A model generated the notes under the pieces. That model worked only from the letters and a program-made list of their open reading frames with translations. It ran no database searches and was not told where the DNA came from. From contig CAJTTT010000006.1 of assembly GCA_910579285.1 (NCBI GenBank), forward strand, positions 1-64,000: DNA of 64,000 bases. The letters run 5' to 3'. The DNA is from an uncultured Lachnospiraceae bacterium (GTDB lineage: Bacteria; Bacillota; Clostridia; Lachnospirales; Lachnospiraceae). The position numbers and the translations under genes are program-made. Positions 8,662-17,402 of the stretch are shown here, one piece after another. Numbering within the stretch: the first letter of the stretch is position 1; each line of letters begins with the position of its first letter.

Positions 8662-9417
8662 ATGGAAGAAACTGCCGTATTAATCGAACGATCACAGGCA
8701 GGAGATAAAGCGGCGAGAGAGGTACTGATAGAAGAAAATCTGGGGCTTGTGCGGCACATAGTCAAGCGCTTCACGGGCAGGGGGTACGATGTGGAAGATC
8801 TGTTCCAGATCGGATGCATCGGTCTGATTAAAGCGATCGACAAGTTTGACCTGAACTTCGGGGTGCGCTTTTCCACCTACGCGGTGCCTATGATACAGGG
8901 CGAGATCAAACGGTTTTTGAGGGATGACGGCATGGTGAAGGTGAGCCGCACATTAAAGGAAAACGGATGGAAAATCAAACAGGCGGCGGAACGGCTGTCC
9001 CAGATATACGGCCGCGATGCGACCCTGCAGGAGCTGTCTGCGGAGACGGAGCTGGAAATAGAGGATATTGTGATGGCTCTGGACGCCAATGTGGAGGTGG
9101 AGTCCATTTACAAGTCTGTTTACCAGTCCGACGGCAATGAGATTTATCTGGTGGATCAGGTGGTGGGAGAAGGCGCGGGGTGCACTGCAGGACTGAACCG
9201 GGCAAGCGAGGACTTGGAGAAGGAAAAAATTTTGAACCATATGCTGCTGGAACAGCTCATGGGAATGCTTTCGGATACGGAGAGGCAGCTCATACAAATG
9301 CGGTATTTTCAGGATAAGACGCAGGTGGAGGTGGCCAGGAGCCTTGGCATCAGCCAAGTACAGGTCAGCCGGATGGAGAAAAGGATTCTGCTGCGGCTGC
9401 GCAGAGAGGTCGGGTGA
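8662..9417 (+). CDS. sigF: RNA polymerase sigma-F factor
   Basis: First forespore-specific sigma factor, 251 residues. Region 2 (DLFQIGCIGLIKAIDKFD, then GVRFSTYAVPMIQGEIKRF) and region 4 (ERQLIQMRYFQDKTQ then a helix-turn-helix, SLGISQVQVSRMEKRIL) are intact. ATG 8662 directly follows spoIIAB. Third gene of the operon, so its activity is set by the two upstream products. Confidence 0.96.
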   Translation: MEETAVLIERSQAGDKAAREVLIEENLGLVRHIVKRFTGRGYDVEDLFQIGCIGLIKAIDKFDLNFGVRFSTYAVPMIQGEIKRFLRDDGMVKVSRTLKENGWKIKQAAERLSQIYGRDATLQELSAETELEIEDIVMALDANVEVESIYKSVYQSDGNEIYLVDQVVGEGAGCTAGLNRASEDLEKEKILNHMLLEQLMGMLSDTERQLIQMRYFQDKTQVEVARSLGISQVQVSRMEKRILLRLRREVG

Positions 9418-9470
9418 GAAGCCGGCTGCCCGGAGATTCGTTTCCTGTCAGCAAAACAGGGCGTCTTTGC

Positions 9471-9499
9471 TTGAAAACAGCGCAGGGATGTGATACAGT
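9471..9499 (+). promoter_or_regulatory. possible sigma-A promoter for pyrE
   Basis: TTGAAA (9471-9476), 17-bp spacer, TACAGT (9494-9499), about 50 bp upstream of the pyrE start. A 14-bp direct repeat, GTCAGCAAAACAGG, flanks it (about 9447 and 9518). Confidence 0.45.
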
Positions 9500-9546
9500 G
9501 AATGAAACGGAATGTGTCAGCAAAACAGGAAGATGAGGATAATGAG

Positions 9547-10224
9547 ATGGAACAGTACAAGCAGGAATTTATCGGCTTTATGATAGAGAGCCGAGTGTTG
9601 CAGTTTGGAGATTTTACCTTGAAGAGCGGCAGGAAATCTCCGTTCTTTATGAATGCGGGCGCCTATGTGACAGGCGCGCAGCTAAAGAAACTGGGAGAAT
9701 ACTATGCGAAGGCGATTCACGACAGGTACGGGCTGGATTTTGACGTGCTGTTCGGACCCGCCTATAAGGGCATTCCCCTTACCGTGGCCACAACAATGGC
9801 GATCAGTGAACTTTACGGGAAGGAGATCCGTTACTGTTCCAACAGGAAAGAAGTGAAGGATCACGGCGACACAGGGATTCTGCTCGGCTCCAAGCTGAAG
9901 GACGGCGACAGGGTAGTTATCATAGAGGATGTGACCACGTCCGGGAAGTCCATTGAGGAGACGTTCCCCATCATTAAGGCCCAGGCGGATGTTTCGATCC
10001 AGGGGCTGATGGTATCCTTAAACCGCATGGAAAAGGGACTTTCCAGCGATAAGAGCGCGCTGGACGAGATCCGGGAGAAATATGGATTTGAGACAGGCGC
10101 GATTGTCACCATGCAGGAAGTGGTGGAGTGCCTTTACAATAAGCCCGTTGACGGTGAGATTTATATTGACGATGACATAAAAGGCCGGATTGACGCTTAC
10201 TATGAAACCTACGGAGCGAAGTAA
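9547..10224 (+). CDS. pyrE: orotate phosphoribosyltransferase
   Basis: Converts orotate and PRPP to OMP in pyrimidine synthesis. The 225-residue protein has the PRPP-binding signature VVIIEDVTTSGKS (about 119-131), FGPAYKGIPL and the early KSGRKSPFF segment. ATG 9547 (MEQYKQEF) is preferred over the upstream ATG 9502, because family members start close to this point. It stands alone here, without other pyr genes. Confidence 0.95.
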   Translation: MEQYKQEFIGFMIESRVLQFGDFTLKSGRKSPFFMNAGAYVTGAQLKKLGEYYAKAIHDRYGLDFDVLFGPAYKGIPLTVATTMAISELYGKEIRYCSNRKEVKDHGDTGILLGSKLKDGDRVVIIEDVTTSGKSIEETFPIIKAQADVSIQGLMVSLNRMEKGLSSDKSALDEIREKYGFETGAIVTMQEVVECLYNKPVDGEIYIDDDIKGRIDAYYETYGAK

Positions 10225-10274
10225 AGCCCCGGAACGGAGCGGGCGCAGAGCGCAGCGCGGAAATGGAGGAAAAT

Positions 10275-10427
10275 ATGGAAGAAAGAACCTATAAGATCAT
10301 GGGTGGATCGGGGGCCTTAAATCTCGCATTTGGCGTAGTAATTATGGTGGTAGGCATAGCCGGGGGCGTGCTCTTGGTCATCAGCGGCGCGAAGCTTCTG
10401 GCAGGAAGAAACAAGATCCTGTTTTAA
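10275..10427 (+). CDS. 50-residue hydrophobic membrane protein
   Basis: ATG 10275 follows GGAGGAAAAT. The peptide begins MEERTYKIMGGSGAL, has one strong transmembrane helix (about 16-40, FGVVIMVVGIAGGVLLV) and ends AGRNKILF, a basic cytoplasmic-like end. It lies upstream of another small membrane protein, separated by a palindromic element. No family is recognised. Confidence 0.65.
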   Translation: MEERTYKIMGGSGALNLAFGVVIMVVGIAGGVLLVISGAKLLAGRNKILF

Positions 10428-10468
10428 AGAAAAAGGAGGGCGTTTTCGGCGAGGACGAGGATGCCCTC

Positions 10469-10604
10469 TTTTGCGCGAATAAGCAGAGTCGGAAAGCGGC
10501 GGAGCAGGGCGGCATGCTTGCATGCAGGCCAGGCAAAGCCGAATTACGACGAGCAACGCGAACGAGGGATGCGAAGCATCACGAGTCTGCGTATTCGCGC
10601 AAAA
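10469..10604. repeat. intergenic palindromic element
   Basis: Bounded by 19-bp inverted repeats (10469-10487 and 10586-10604, TTTTGCGCGAATAAGCAGA, one mismatch). The interior is a diverged copy of the 7.6-kb element, sharing GGCATGCTTGCATGCA, GACGAGCAACGCGA and a core hairpin reduced to GATGC-gaa-GCATC. Bases after 10604 repeat the left-arm flank (CAGAGTCGGAAAGCGG), hinting at a truncated second unit. Confidence 0.85.
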
Positions 10605-10640
10605 GCAGACAGAGTCGGAAAGCGGAAGGATGGACGCAGA

Positions 10641-10955
10641 GTGAAAAAGGATTTCATGTTTACCAATAAAGAGCATACGCTCAGGGGAATTATGGCCACG
10701 ATTCTCGGCGTGATCTCCCTGACATCACTGGTTTACATAATTGTTGAAAGCTATACAAAGGCGGGCGAGATTCCCCTGCAATATGGGGCAGTGGCGTTTC
10801 TGACCATGATTTTTGCCTTTGTGGGCATCGTGCTGGGAGTGTTGTCCAAATCTGAGCGTGATAAGTTTTATTTTTTCAGCTATCTGGGCATCGTATTAAA
10901 TGTACTGGTGCTGGCGGCGCTCAGTGTGATTTTGTATGCGGGAGCGTACGCTTGA
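10641..10955 (+). CDS. three-helix membrane protein, unknown function
   Basis: The 104-residue protein starts near VKKDFMFTNKEHTLRG. Three hydrophobic helices follow (about 18-38, 48-70, 80-102) with SKSERDKFYF between the second and third. GTG 10641 with GGAAGGA upstream is chosen; ATG 10656 behind AAAAAGGA is equally possible. It resembles small DUF6142-type Lachnospiraceae proteins, but I cannot confirm that. The palindromic element ends 36 nt upstream. The aminopeptidase gene starts 22 nt after its stop. Confidence 0.65.
   Translation: MKKDFMFTNKEHTLRGIMATILGVISLTSLVYIIVESYTKAGEIPLQYGAVAFLTMIFAFVGIVLGVLSKSERDKFYFFSYLGIVLNVLVLAALSVILYAGAYA
10731..10740 (-). other. XerD half-site-like decamer
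   Basis: GTTTACATAA inside the three-helix membrane protein gene, read there as the codons for V-Y-I. Confidence 0.6.
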
Positions 10956-10977
10956 AAAAAGGAGGCCGGAGGGAATT

Positions 10978-13053
10978 ATGAGACAGGAAGAGTTAATTGC
11001 AGAGCGCTATGGGCTTGCTCTTGCGCGGATCAAAGAAATACCGAATGAGTCAATCTGTGGGGAGACTTACCGGGATTATTTTATACAGATGGCAGAGTTT
11101 GTGCTTCTGATGGATCGGATCTACGGGTTCGTGGAGACCGGGGCGCTCAGACAGATGGGAATGGAGCAGCTGAAAGAGCACAACCGGCTGCTCTATGCGG
11201 ATATTCTGCCTGCACATTACGGGGAGAGCTATGCGAACCCTGACTATGCAGTGGATCGACTGGGAGAGTCAATGGGAAGGTGTCTGTCCTTCTTGTACAC
11301 GGAACTGCGTGCCATGATTCCGGCGGCCTATGAGCTGTGCCGCGCTTCCATGACGGTGCGGGCGGAGCTTCTGCTGGAGGTTTATCAGCTTTTCGTCTGT
11401 GCGGCGGAGGAACACAAGGAGCCGGACGGGGAGGCGCTGCGGGAAATTCTCTACTGGTATGTGAGCGATTACTACGAGGCGGAGTTTGAGGAAAAGAGTC
11501 TGGCGCTTCTGGATGCGGACCGGGATTTTGCCAGACAGATTATTATGGAGAGCGATCTGTCTGACCTGCGCTATCTCTACTGGTTTGGCGAGTATGTCAC
11601 GGAGAACGAGTTGAAAACGGCGGCGCATCTGAATGAGATGCCCGCGGAAAAGATCAAGATGATGGCAGATACTTACACCGAGGGATACCGTATCGGCTTT
11701 GAGGTGACCAATAAGGATATCTCTATCAAAGAAACCGTGTCCATCCGCTATTTTCTGGGCTTTGAGCGGGTTATAAAGCAGGCAGTCCTAAATTTTGACC
11801 GAATTGGTCTACAAACGTCTTTCTGCCGGGCGGGCGCCAACATCTTTCAGGGCAGGAGTGTGAACAAAAACGGCTACTGCGGCGCAAATCCCAACAAGCA
11901 GTACGACTACGACCACAAGGAGGATATGGCGCTTTTCCTGGATGGGGCGCTGGCAGAGAGAAAGACGGAGGCGGTGCGGAACGTATTTGAGCGGCATAAG
12001 GAGCTGGCGGCTCTTTACGGCGGACCGGCGGTGGTGGAAAGCTTTGGCGAGACGCCCTTTGTGCCGGAGAGCAAGGCGGCGGTATGCCGTCTGAGCGAAA
12101 AACAGCAGAAGCTGTCGGTATCCAACGCGGGAAAGATTGCCGATATCCAGAATGAGTATATCAAGGGGGAGGAGCGCAGTTTTACGATTATCGCATTTCC
12201 TGTGCCGGAGATCGGGGAGCGGTATGCAGAAATCTTTGATGACGTGGTGCGCATCAACACGCTGGATTACATGCTTTACCGGGATATGCAGCAGAAAATC
12301 ATAGATGTGCTCGACAAGGGATCGACCGTGCTGGTTAAGGGAAAGAACGGGAACGAGACGGACCTGAAAGTGCAGCTGCACAGACTGGAGCAGCCGGAAA
12401 CCCAGACCAATTTTGAAAACTGTGTGGCGGACGTCAACATCCCGGTGGGGGAGGTGTTTACTTCGCCGCGGCTGGCGGGTACGGAGGGACTTCTGCATGT
12501 GCCCCGGGTGTTTTTGCACGAGCTGGAGTACCGGGATCTGCGGCTTCACTTTCAGGACGGTTTTGTGGTGGACTATGGCTGCGGCAATTTCCCTGAGAAG
12601 GAGGAGAACCGCAAATATATCAGGGACAATGTGTTCCATCACCACGAGCGGCTGCCGCTGGGAGAGTTTGCCATCGGCACGAACACCACGGCGTTTGCCG
12701 CTGCCAGAAAATACGGCATTGAGGACAAACTGCCGATTCTGATTGCGGAAAAGACCGGGCCGCACTTTGCGCTGGGGGATACCTGCTATTCCCATGAGGA
12801 GACAGTGAAAAGCTATAACCCGGATGGGAAAGAGATTGTGGCAAAGGATAATGAAGTGTCAGTTTTGCGTGACACGGATGTCAGCAAGGCGTATTTCCAG
12901 TGCCACACGGACATCACGATCCCCTACGACGAGCTGGGGGAGCTTTCTGTGTTGACTGAGGCAGGAGAGAAGCATGTGATTATCCAGGACGGTCAATTTG
13001 TGCTGCCGGGCTGTGAGGAACTGAACCGGGCGCTGGCGGAAGTGATAAAATAG
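10978..13053 (+). CDS. M29-type aminopeptidase
   Basis: A large 691-residue protein. Its C-terminal half (about 390-690) matches M29 (aminopeptidase T/PepS-like) metallopeptidases: ADVNIPVGEVFTSP, then EFAIGTN and HFALGDTCYSHEE supply the Glu, His and Asp metal ligands expected in the family. The N-terminal ~380 residues are helical and have no clear family, making the protein much longer than classical M29 enzymes (about 410). ATG 10978 follows GGAGGCCGGAGGG. It probably removes N-terminal residues from peptides in the cytoplasm. A TTGACC...GGTCTA palindrome lies inside (11795-11811). Confidence 0.8.
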   Translation: MRQEELIAERYGLALARIKEIPNESICGETYRDYFIQMAEFVLLMDRIYGFVETGALRQMGMEQLKEHNRLLYADILPAHYGESYANPDYAVDRLGESMGRCLSFLYTELRAMIPAAYELCRASMTVRAELLLEVYQLFVCAAEEHKEPDGEALREILYWYVSDYYEAEFEEKSLALLDADRDFARQIIMESDLSDLRYLYWFGEYVTENELKTAAHLNEMPAEKIKMMADTYTEGYRIGFEVTNKDISIKETVSIRYFLGFERVIKQAVLNFDRIGLQTSFCRAGANIFQGRSVNKNGYCGANPNKQYDYDHKEDMALFLDGALAERKTEAVRNVFERHKELAALYGGPAVVESFGETPFVPESKAAVCRLSEKQQKLSVSNAGKIADIQNEYIKGEERSFTIIAFPVPEIGERYAEIFDDVVRINTLDYMLYRDMQQKIIDVLDKGSTVLVKGKNGNETDLKVQLHRLEQPETQTNFENCVADVNIPVGEVFTSPRLAGTEGLLHVPRVFLHELEYRDLRLHFQDGFVVDYGCGNFPEKEENRKYIRDNVFHHHERLPLGEFAIGTNTTAFAAARKYGIEDKLPILIAEKTGPHFALGDTCYSHEETVKSYNPDGKEIVAKDNEVSVLRDTDVSKAYFQCHTDITIPYDELGELSVLTEAGEKHVIIQDGQFVLPGCEELNRALAEVIK

Positions 13054-13054
13054 G

Positions 13055-13083
13055 TTGCGCAATTTGGGAAAATCTAGTACACT
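13055..13083 (+). promoter_or_regulatory. possible promoter of the pur genes
   Basis: TTGCGC (13055-13060), 17-bp spacer, TACACT (13078-13083), directly after the aminopeptidase stop and about 58 bp before purE. The -35 match is weak. No purine riboswitch was recognised. Confidence 0.35.
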
Positions 13084-13140
13084 GTACAGTAAGAAACTTT
13101 GTTTTTACACAAGATATTGTGGTCAAGGAGGTAATTGCGG

Positions 13141-13650
13141 ATGGCACAGGTAGGCATCGTGATGGGCAGCGATTCGGATATGCCCGTTATGGCGAAAGCG
13201 GCGGATATTCTGGAGGAGCTTGGCATCTCCTATGAGATGACGATTATTTCCGCCCACAGGGAGCCGGATGTGTTCTTTGAATATGCGAAGGGCGCGGAGG
13301 CGAAGGGATTTAAGGTGATCATTGCAGGTGCGGGAAAGGCGGCTCATCTGCCGGGCATGTGCGCGGCGATTTTTCCTATGCCGGTGATCGGTGTGCCCAT
13401 GAAGACATCCGATCTGGGCGGTGTGGATTCCCTCTATTCTATCGTACAGATGCCCTCAGGAATCCCGGTGGCCACAGTGGCCATAAACGGCGGACAGAAT
13501 GCGGGGATTCTGGCGGCGAAGATTCTGGCGGTCTCGGACGGGGCGCTTCTGGAGCGGCTGAAACAGTATTCTGAGAGCCTGAAGGAGAGTGTGCAGGAGA
13601 AGGACGCGAAGCTGAAAGAGGTTGGGTATAAAACGTATCTGAAGGCATAA
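13141..13650 (+). CDS. purE: N5-carboxyaminoimidazole ribonucleotide mutase
   Basis: Converts N5-CAIR to CAIR in purine synthesis (class I PurE), 169 residues. GIVMGSDSDMPVM and SAHREPD form the substrate site, and AGAGKAAHLPGM and GVPMKTSDLGG are as in the family. ATG 13141 lies 8 nt after AAGGAGGT; the frame opens at a TTG 6 nt earlier. First gene of purE-purM-purN-purD. Confidence 0.97.
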   Translation: MAQVGIVMGSDSDMPVMAKAADILEELGISYEMTIISAHREPDVFFEYAKGAEAKGFKVIIAGAGKAAHLPGMCAAIFPMPVIGVPMKTSDLGGVDSLYSIVQMPSGIPVATVAINGGQNAGILAAKILAVSDGALLERLKQYSESLKESVQEKDAKLKEVGYKTYLKA

Positions 13651-13685
13651 GGGCAGGAGTAAGACTGAAAAACATGGAGGGAAAA

Positions 13686-14711
13686 ATGGACTATAAGACA
13701 GCGGGCGTGGATATCGAGGCGGGTTACCGTTCGGTGGAGCTGATGAAGCAGTATGTGAAGGGGACGATGAGGCCGGAGGTGCTGGGCGGGATCGGCGGAT
13801 TTTCCGGCGCCTTTTCCCTGGAGAAGATCAAAGACATGGAGAAGCCGGTGCTGTTGTCGGGCACAGACGGCGTGGGCACAAAGATACAGCTCGCTTATCT
13901 GCTGGATCGGCATGATACTGTGGGAATCGACTGTGTGGCGATGTGTGTCAACGACGTGGTGTGTGCGGGGGCGGAACCGTTGTTTTTCCTGGACTACATA
14001 GCATGCGGGAAAAATTATCCCGAGAAGATTGCAGCCATCGTGAAGGGCGTGGCTGAGGGGTGCAGGCAGGCAGGCGCGGCGCTGGTTGGCGGCGAGACGG
14101 CGGAACACCCGGGACTGATGCCGGAGGAGGAATATGATCTGGCCGGTTTCGCGGTGGGCGTGGCTGAGGAGAAGGATCTGATCACCGGCGCGGACATCAA
14201 ACCGGGGGACGTGCTGGTTGGCATTGGTTCTTCAGGCGTGCACAGCAACGGCTTTTCTCTCGTCAGGAAGGTGTTCGATGTGAAAAAGGAGACCCTTTCC
14301 GTGTACTATGAGGAACTGGGCGCAACGCTTGGCGAGACATTGCTCACACCTACCAAAATTTATGTGAAGGCGCTTCAGGAAGTCAGGAAGGCGGGCGTTA
14401 CCGTCAAAGGCTGCAGCCACATTACGGGCGGCGGTTTTTACGAGAATATTCCCAGAATGCTGCCGGAGGGCGCCGGGGCCAGGGTGGAGAAGGGCAGCTT
14501 TGAGATTCCGCCCATTTTTGCCCTGATGCAAAAGACCGGGAATCTGGAAGAAAAGATGATGTACAATACCTACAACATGGGACTCGGCATGGTGCTGGCG
14601 GTGGATCCCGCGGACGTGGATCAGACCATTGCTGCGCTCAGGAATGCCGGGGAGAAGGCATGGGCTGTGGGAGAGGTTATATCAGGCGGCCACGAGGTGG
14701 TAATTTCTTAA
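13686..14711 (+). CDS. purM: phosphoribosylaminoimidazole synthetase (AIR synthase)
   Basis: Closes the imidazole ring to give AIR, using ATP. The 341-residue protein has GGIGGFSGAFSL, the LSGTDGVGTKIQLA motif and SSGVHSNGFSLVRK, all signatures of PurM. ATG 13686 is behind GGAGGGA and gives MDYKTAGVDI; the in-frame ATG at 13674 lacks spacing. Gap to purE is 35 nt. Confidence 0.97.
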   Translation: MDYKTAGVDIEAGYRSVELMKQYVKGTMRPEVLGGIGGFSGAFSLEKIKDMEKPVLLSGTDGVGTKIQLAYLLDRHDTVGIDCVAMCVNDVVCAGAEPLFFLDYIACGKNYPEKIAAIVKGVAEGCRQAGAALVGGETAEHPGLMPEEEYDLAGFAVGVAEEKDLITGADIKPGDVLVGIGSSGVHSNGFSLVRKVFDVKKETLSVYYEELGATLGETLLTPTKIYVKALQEVRKAGVTVKGCSHITGGGFYENIPRMLPEGAGARVEKGSFEIPPIFALMQKTGNLEEKMMYNTYNMGLGMVLAVDPADVDQTIAALRNAGEKAWAVGEVISGGHEVVIS

Positions 14712-14769
14712 TGGACGCGGTCTGAACTGTCATTCAGAAGGGGATGGGGAGTTAGATCGGAGGAGCAGA

Positions 14770-15396
14770 ATGCTTAGAGTAGTGGTATGTGTGTCGGGAG
14801 GCGGCACAAACTTGCAGGCGATTATTGACGGCATTGCGCAGGGAGCCGTCTTTCACACGGAGATTGTCCGTGTGGTGAGCAACAATCCCGGAGCCCGAGC
14901 CCTTGAGAGAGCAAAGACGGCGGGAATTGAAGGCGTGTGTGTGTCACCGAAAGATTACGGGGACAGGCAGCAGTTTGAGGCGGCTCTGGTCCGCTGTGTG
15001 GAGGAGGCGGAACCTGATCTGATTGTGCTGGCTGGCTTTATGGTGAAAGCGCCCGTGGAGCTGATCAGAAAGTACGAAAATCGGATTATTAACGTGCATC
15101 CTGCCCTGATACCGGCCTTCTGCGGTACGGGATATTACGGTCTGCGGGTGCATGAGGCTGTGCTTGCGCGCGGGGTGAAGATCACGGGCGCGACAGTGCA
15201 TTTTGTGGACGAGGGGATGGATACCGGCCCCATCATCATGCAGAAAGCGGTGAAGGTGCATGAGGACGATACGCCGGAGACTTTGCAGAGACGGGTGATG
15301 GAGGAGGCCGAGTGGGTGCTTCTGCCCTGGTGCATCAATCTCATCGCGGCGGGCCAGGTGAAGGTGGAAAACGGCCGGGTGACGGTGACAGAGTGA
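14770..15396 (+). CDS. purN: phosphoribosylglycinamide formyltransferase
   Basis: Transfers the formyl group of 10-formyl-THF to GAR. 208 residues. SGGGTNLQAI binds the phosphate; NVHPALIPAFCGTGYYG contains the catalytic His, and the Asp is in HFVDEGMDTGPI. ATG 14770 follows CGGAGGAGCAGA. Third pur gene; a pair of hairpins separates it from purD. Confidence 0.96.
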   Translation: MLRVVVCVSGGGTNLQAIIDGIAQGAVFHTEIVRVVSNNPGARALERAKTAGIEGVCVSPKDYGDRQQFEAALVRCVEEAEPDLIVLAGFMVKAPVELIRKYENRIINVHPALIPAFCGTGYYGLRVHEAVLARGVKITGATVHFVDEGMDTGPIIMQKAVKVHEDDTPETLQRRVMEEAEWVLLPWCINLIAAGQVKVENGRVTVTE

Positions 15397-15400
15397 ACAA

Positions 15401-15445
15401 ACGCGAAAAGTTTCGCGTGAGAGAATGCCGCAAAGCTGCATTCTC
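15401..15445. repeat. double-hairpin element between purN and purD
   Basis: ACGCGAAA-ag-TTTCGCGT (15401-15418) and GAGAATGC-n9-GCATTCTC (15421-15445) are both perfect. The second hairpin has the same arms as one at 49302-49330. There is no T tract, so it may not stop transcription; an mRNA-processing role is possible. Confidence 0.7.
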
Positions 15446-15476
15446 CGCATTTATATGAAGGGAATGGTGTAAAACA

Positions 15477-16748
15477 ATGAAGGTTTTGATTGTGGGCAGC
15501 GGCGGCAGGGAACACGCGATTGCGGCGGCTGTGGCAAAGAGTCCGGGGGTGGATAAAATCTACTGCGCGCCCGGCAACGCGGGGATTGGGCAGATTGCGG
15601 AGTGCGTGCCCATCGGTGCAATGGAATTTGATAAACTTGTGGCTTTTGCCAGAGACAATGCGGTTGACCTGACGATCGTGGGCATGGACGATCCGCTCGT
15701 TGGCGGTCTTGTGGACGAGATGGAAGCGGCGGAGCTCCGGGTGTTCGGGCCTCGGAAAAATGCGGCGATCCTGGAGGGAAGCAAAGCGTTCTCCAAGGAT
15801 TTGATGAAAAAATACAACATTCCCACGGCGGCTTACGAGAACTTTGATGATCCGCAGAAAGCGCTGGCCTATCTGGAGAGCGCGAAGATGCCGGTGGTTT
15901 TGAAGGCGGACGGCCTTGCGCTCGGTAAGGGCGTGCTGATCTGCGAGACGCTGGAAGAGGCAAAAGAAGGCGTGCGGACCATTATGGAGGATAAAAAATT
16001 CGGGACGGCGGGTAACCGCATGGTGGTCGAAGAGTTTATGACGGGGCGGGAAGTGTCTGTCCTTGCTTTTGTGGACGGCAGTACGATAAAGATCATGTCT
16101 TCCGCACAGGACCACAAGCGGGCGCTGGACGGAGACCAGGGGCTCAATACCGGCGGTATGGGCACATTCTCGCCAAGCCCGTTCTATACGGAAGAGGTGG
16201 ATGCGTTCTGCCATAAGCACATCTATCAGGCAACGGTGGATGCTATGGCGGCGGAGGGCAGACCTTTTAAAGGCGTGATTTTCTTCGGCTTGATGCTGAC
16301 GGAGGACGGGCCGAAGGTGCTGGAGTATAATGCCCGTTTCGGTGATCCTGAGGCCCAGGTAGTGCTGCCCCGGATGAAAAATGATATGATTGAGGTGGTG
16401 GAGGCGTGCATTGACGGCAGGCTGGATCAGGTGGAACTGTCCTTTGAGGACAATGCGGCGGTCTGCGTGATTCTGGCTTCGGAAGGCTACCCGGTATCTT
16501 ATGAGAAGGGATTTGTGATTGAAGGTCTGGAAAACTTTGCAGATAAGGACGGGTATTACTGTTTCCACGCAGGCACGCGCCTGGATCAGGGCAGGATTGT
16601 CACAAACGGCGGCCGGGTGCTCGGTGTCACGGCGAAGGGTGCAACTTTGAAGGAAGCGAGGGCGAACGCCTATGCGGCCACGGAATGGGTGCACTTCGAC
16701 CATCAGTATATGAGACATGATATCGGCCGGGCGATTGATGAAGCATAA
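15477..16748 (+). CDS. purD: phosphoribosylamine-glycine ligase
   Basis: ATP-grasp enzyme that makes GAR, 423 residues. N-terminal GSGGREHAIA, ATP-grasp core KADGLALGKGVLIC, metal/ATP residues in LEYNARFGDPEAQVVLPR and a C-terminal domain ending near DIGRAID. ATG 15477. The operon lacks purC, purF, purL and purH, which must lie elsewhere if the pathway is complete. Confidence 0.97.
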   Translation: MKVLIVGSGGREHAIAAAVAKSPGVDKIYCAPGNAGIGQIAECVPIGAMEFDKLVAFARDNAVDLTIVGMDDPLVGGLVDEMEAAELRVFGPRKNAAILEGSKAFSKDLMKKYNIPTAAYENFDDPQKALAYLESAKMPVVLKADGLALGKGVLICETLEEAKEGVRTIMEDKKFGTAGNRMVVEEFMTGREVSVLAFVDGSTIKIMSSAQDHKRALDGDQGLNTGGMGTFSPSPFYTEEVDAFCHKHIYQATVDAMAAEGRPFKGVIFFGLMLTEDGPKVLEYNARFGDPEAQVVLPRMKNDMIEVVEACIDGRLDQVELSFEDNAAVCVILASEGYPVSYEKGFVIEGLENFADKDGYYCFHAGTRLDQGRIVTNGGRVLGVTAKGATLKEARANAYAATEWVHFDHQYMRHDIGRAIDEA

Positions 16749-16795
16749 ATGCAGCAGTGTGAATATTGAGGGAGAATTCAAAGAGGAGTGAGACA

Positions 16796-17284
16796 ATGAG
16801 CAGGGAAGAAAGAATAGAGATGCTCAAGAAGGAGTTTGGCGCAGTAAACACATATAACAGGCCCACTTACTGTAATGAGTGCGGCGGGGTTATGGTCTTT
16901 AAGGGGCTTGGGGAGTATCATTGCGAAAATTGCGGTTTTATTGATTTTGACGACTACGGAAAGGTGCGCGAATATGTAGAGAAACATACGGGCGCCAACG
17001 CGGCGGAGGCGGCAAAGGCTACCGGAGTGTCTCAGAAGGCCATCAGAGACATGCTCAAGGAAGGAAAACTGGAGATTGCACAAAATTCGGCGCTCTTTCT
17101 GCGGTGTGAAATCTGCGGCGGAGCGATTCGGTCCGGGAGATTCTGCCCCAAATGTGAGTCGGCATATCACAAAGACCTGGAGGAGATGGCGAGAAAATCC
17201 AGACACCGCGATGATACGTTCGGCTACAGCACCGAGCGGCGCAAGGGTGAGGACGGCTCCAAACGTTTCACGAGAGAACAGTAA
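16796..17284 (+). CDS. zinc-ribbon/HTH protein of flagellar-operon (YvyF-like) type
   Basis: 162 residues. Two zinc ribbons frame a short helix-turn-helix: CNECG...CENC (about 23-43), then AAEAAKATGVSQKAIRDMLKEGKL (about 68-92 broken across the HTH), then CEICGG...CPKC (about 104-122). This ribbon plus EVSEATGVSEK-like helix is the pattern of the YvyF/TIGR03826 flagellar-operon proteins, though here the order is ribbon-HTH-ribbon. ATG 16796 follows AGAGGAG. A role in regulation is likely, but the target is unknown. No flagellar genes are in the window. Confidence 0.6.
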   Translation: MSREERIEMLKKEFGAVNTYNRPTYCNECGGVMVFKGLGEYHCENCGFIDFDDYGKVREYVEKHTGANAAEAAKATGVSQKAIRDMLKEGKLEIAQNSALFLRCEICGGAIRSGRFCPKCESAYHKDLEEMARKSRHRDDTFGYSTERRKGEDGSKRFTREQ

Positions 17285-17402
17285 AAACCTGACAGAGGAG
17301 AGGGGCGGATAAAGGCTCTGGGGAGACCTTTGTCCGTCTGGAAATTTGGGTAGAAGCGTAACGAATTTCCCCACGGACTCGGCAGAAAACGCTTCGGAAT
17401 GG

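Noticed and set aside
15135..16796. 553-codon minus-strand open frame
   Set aside because: Antisense shadow of purD and the end of purN; both real genes are unambiguous.
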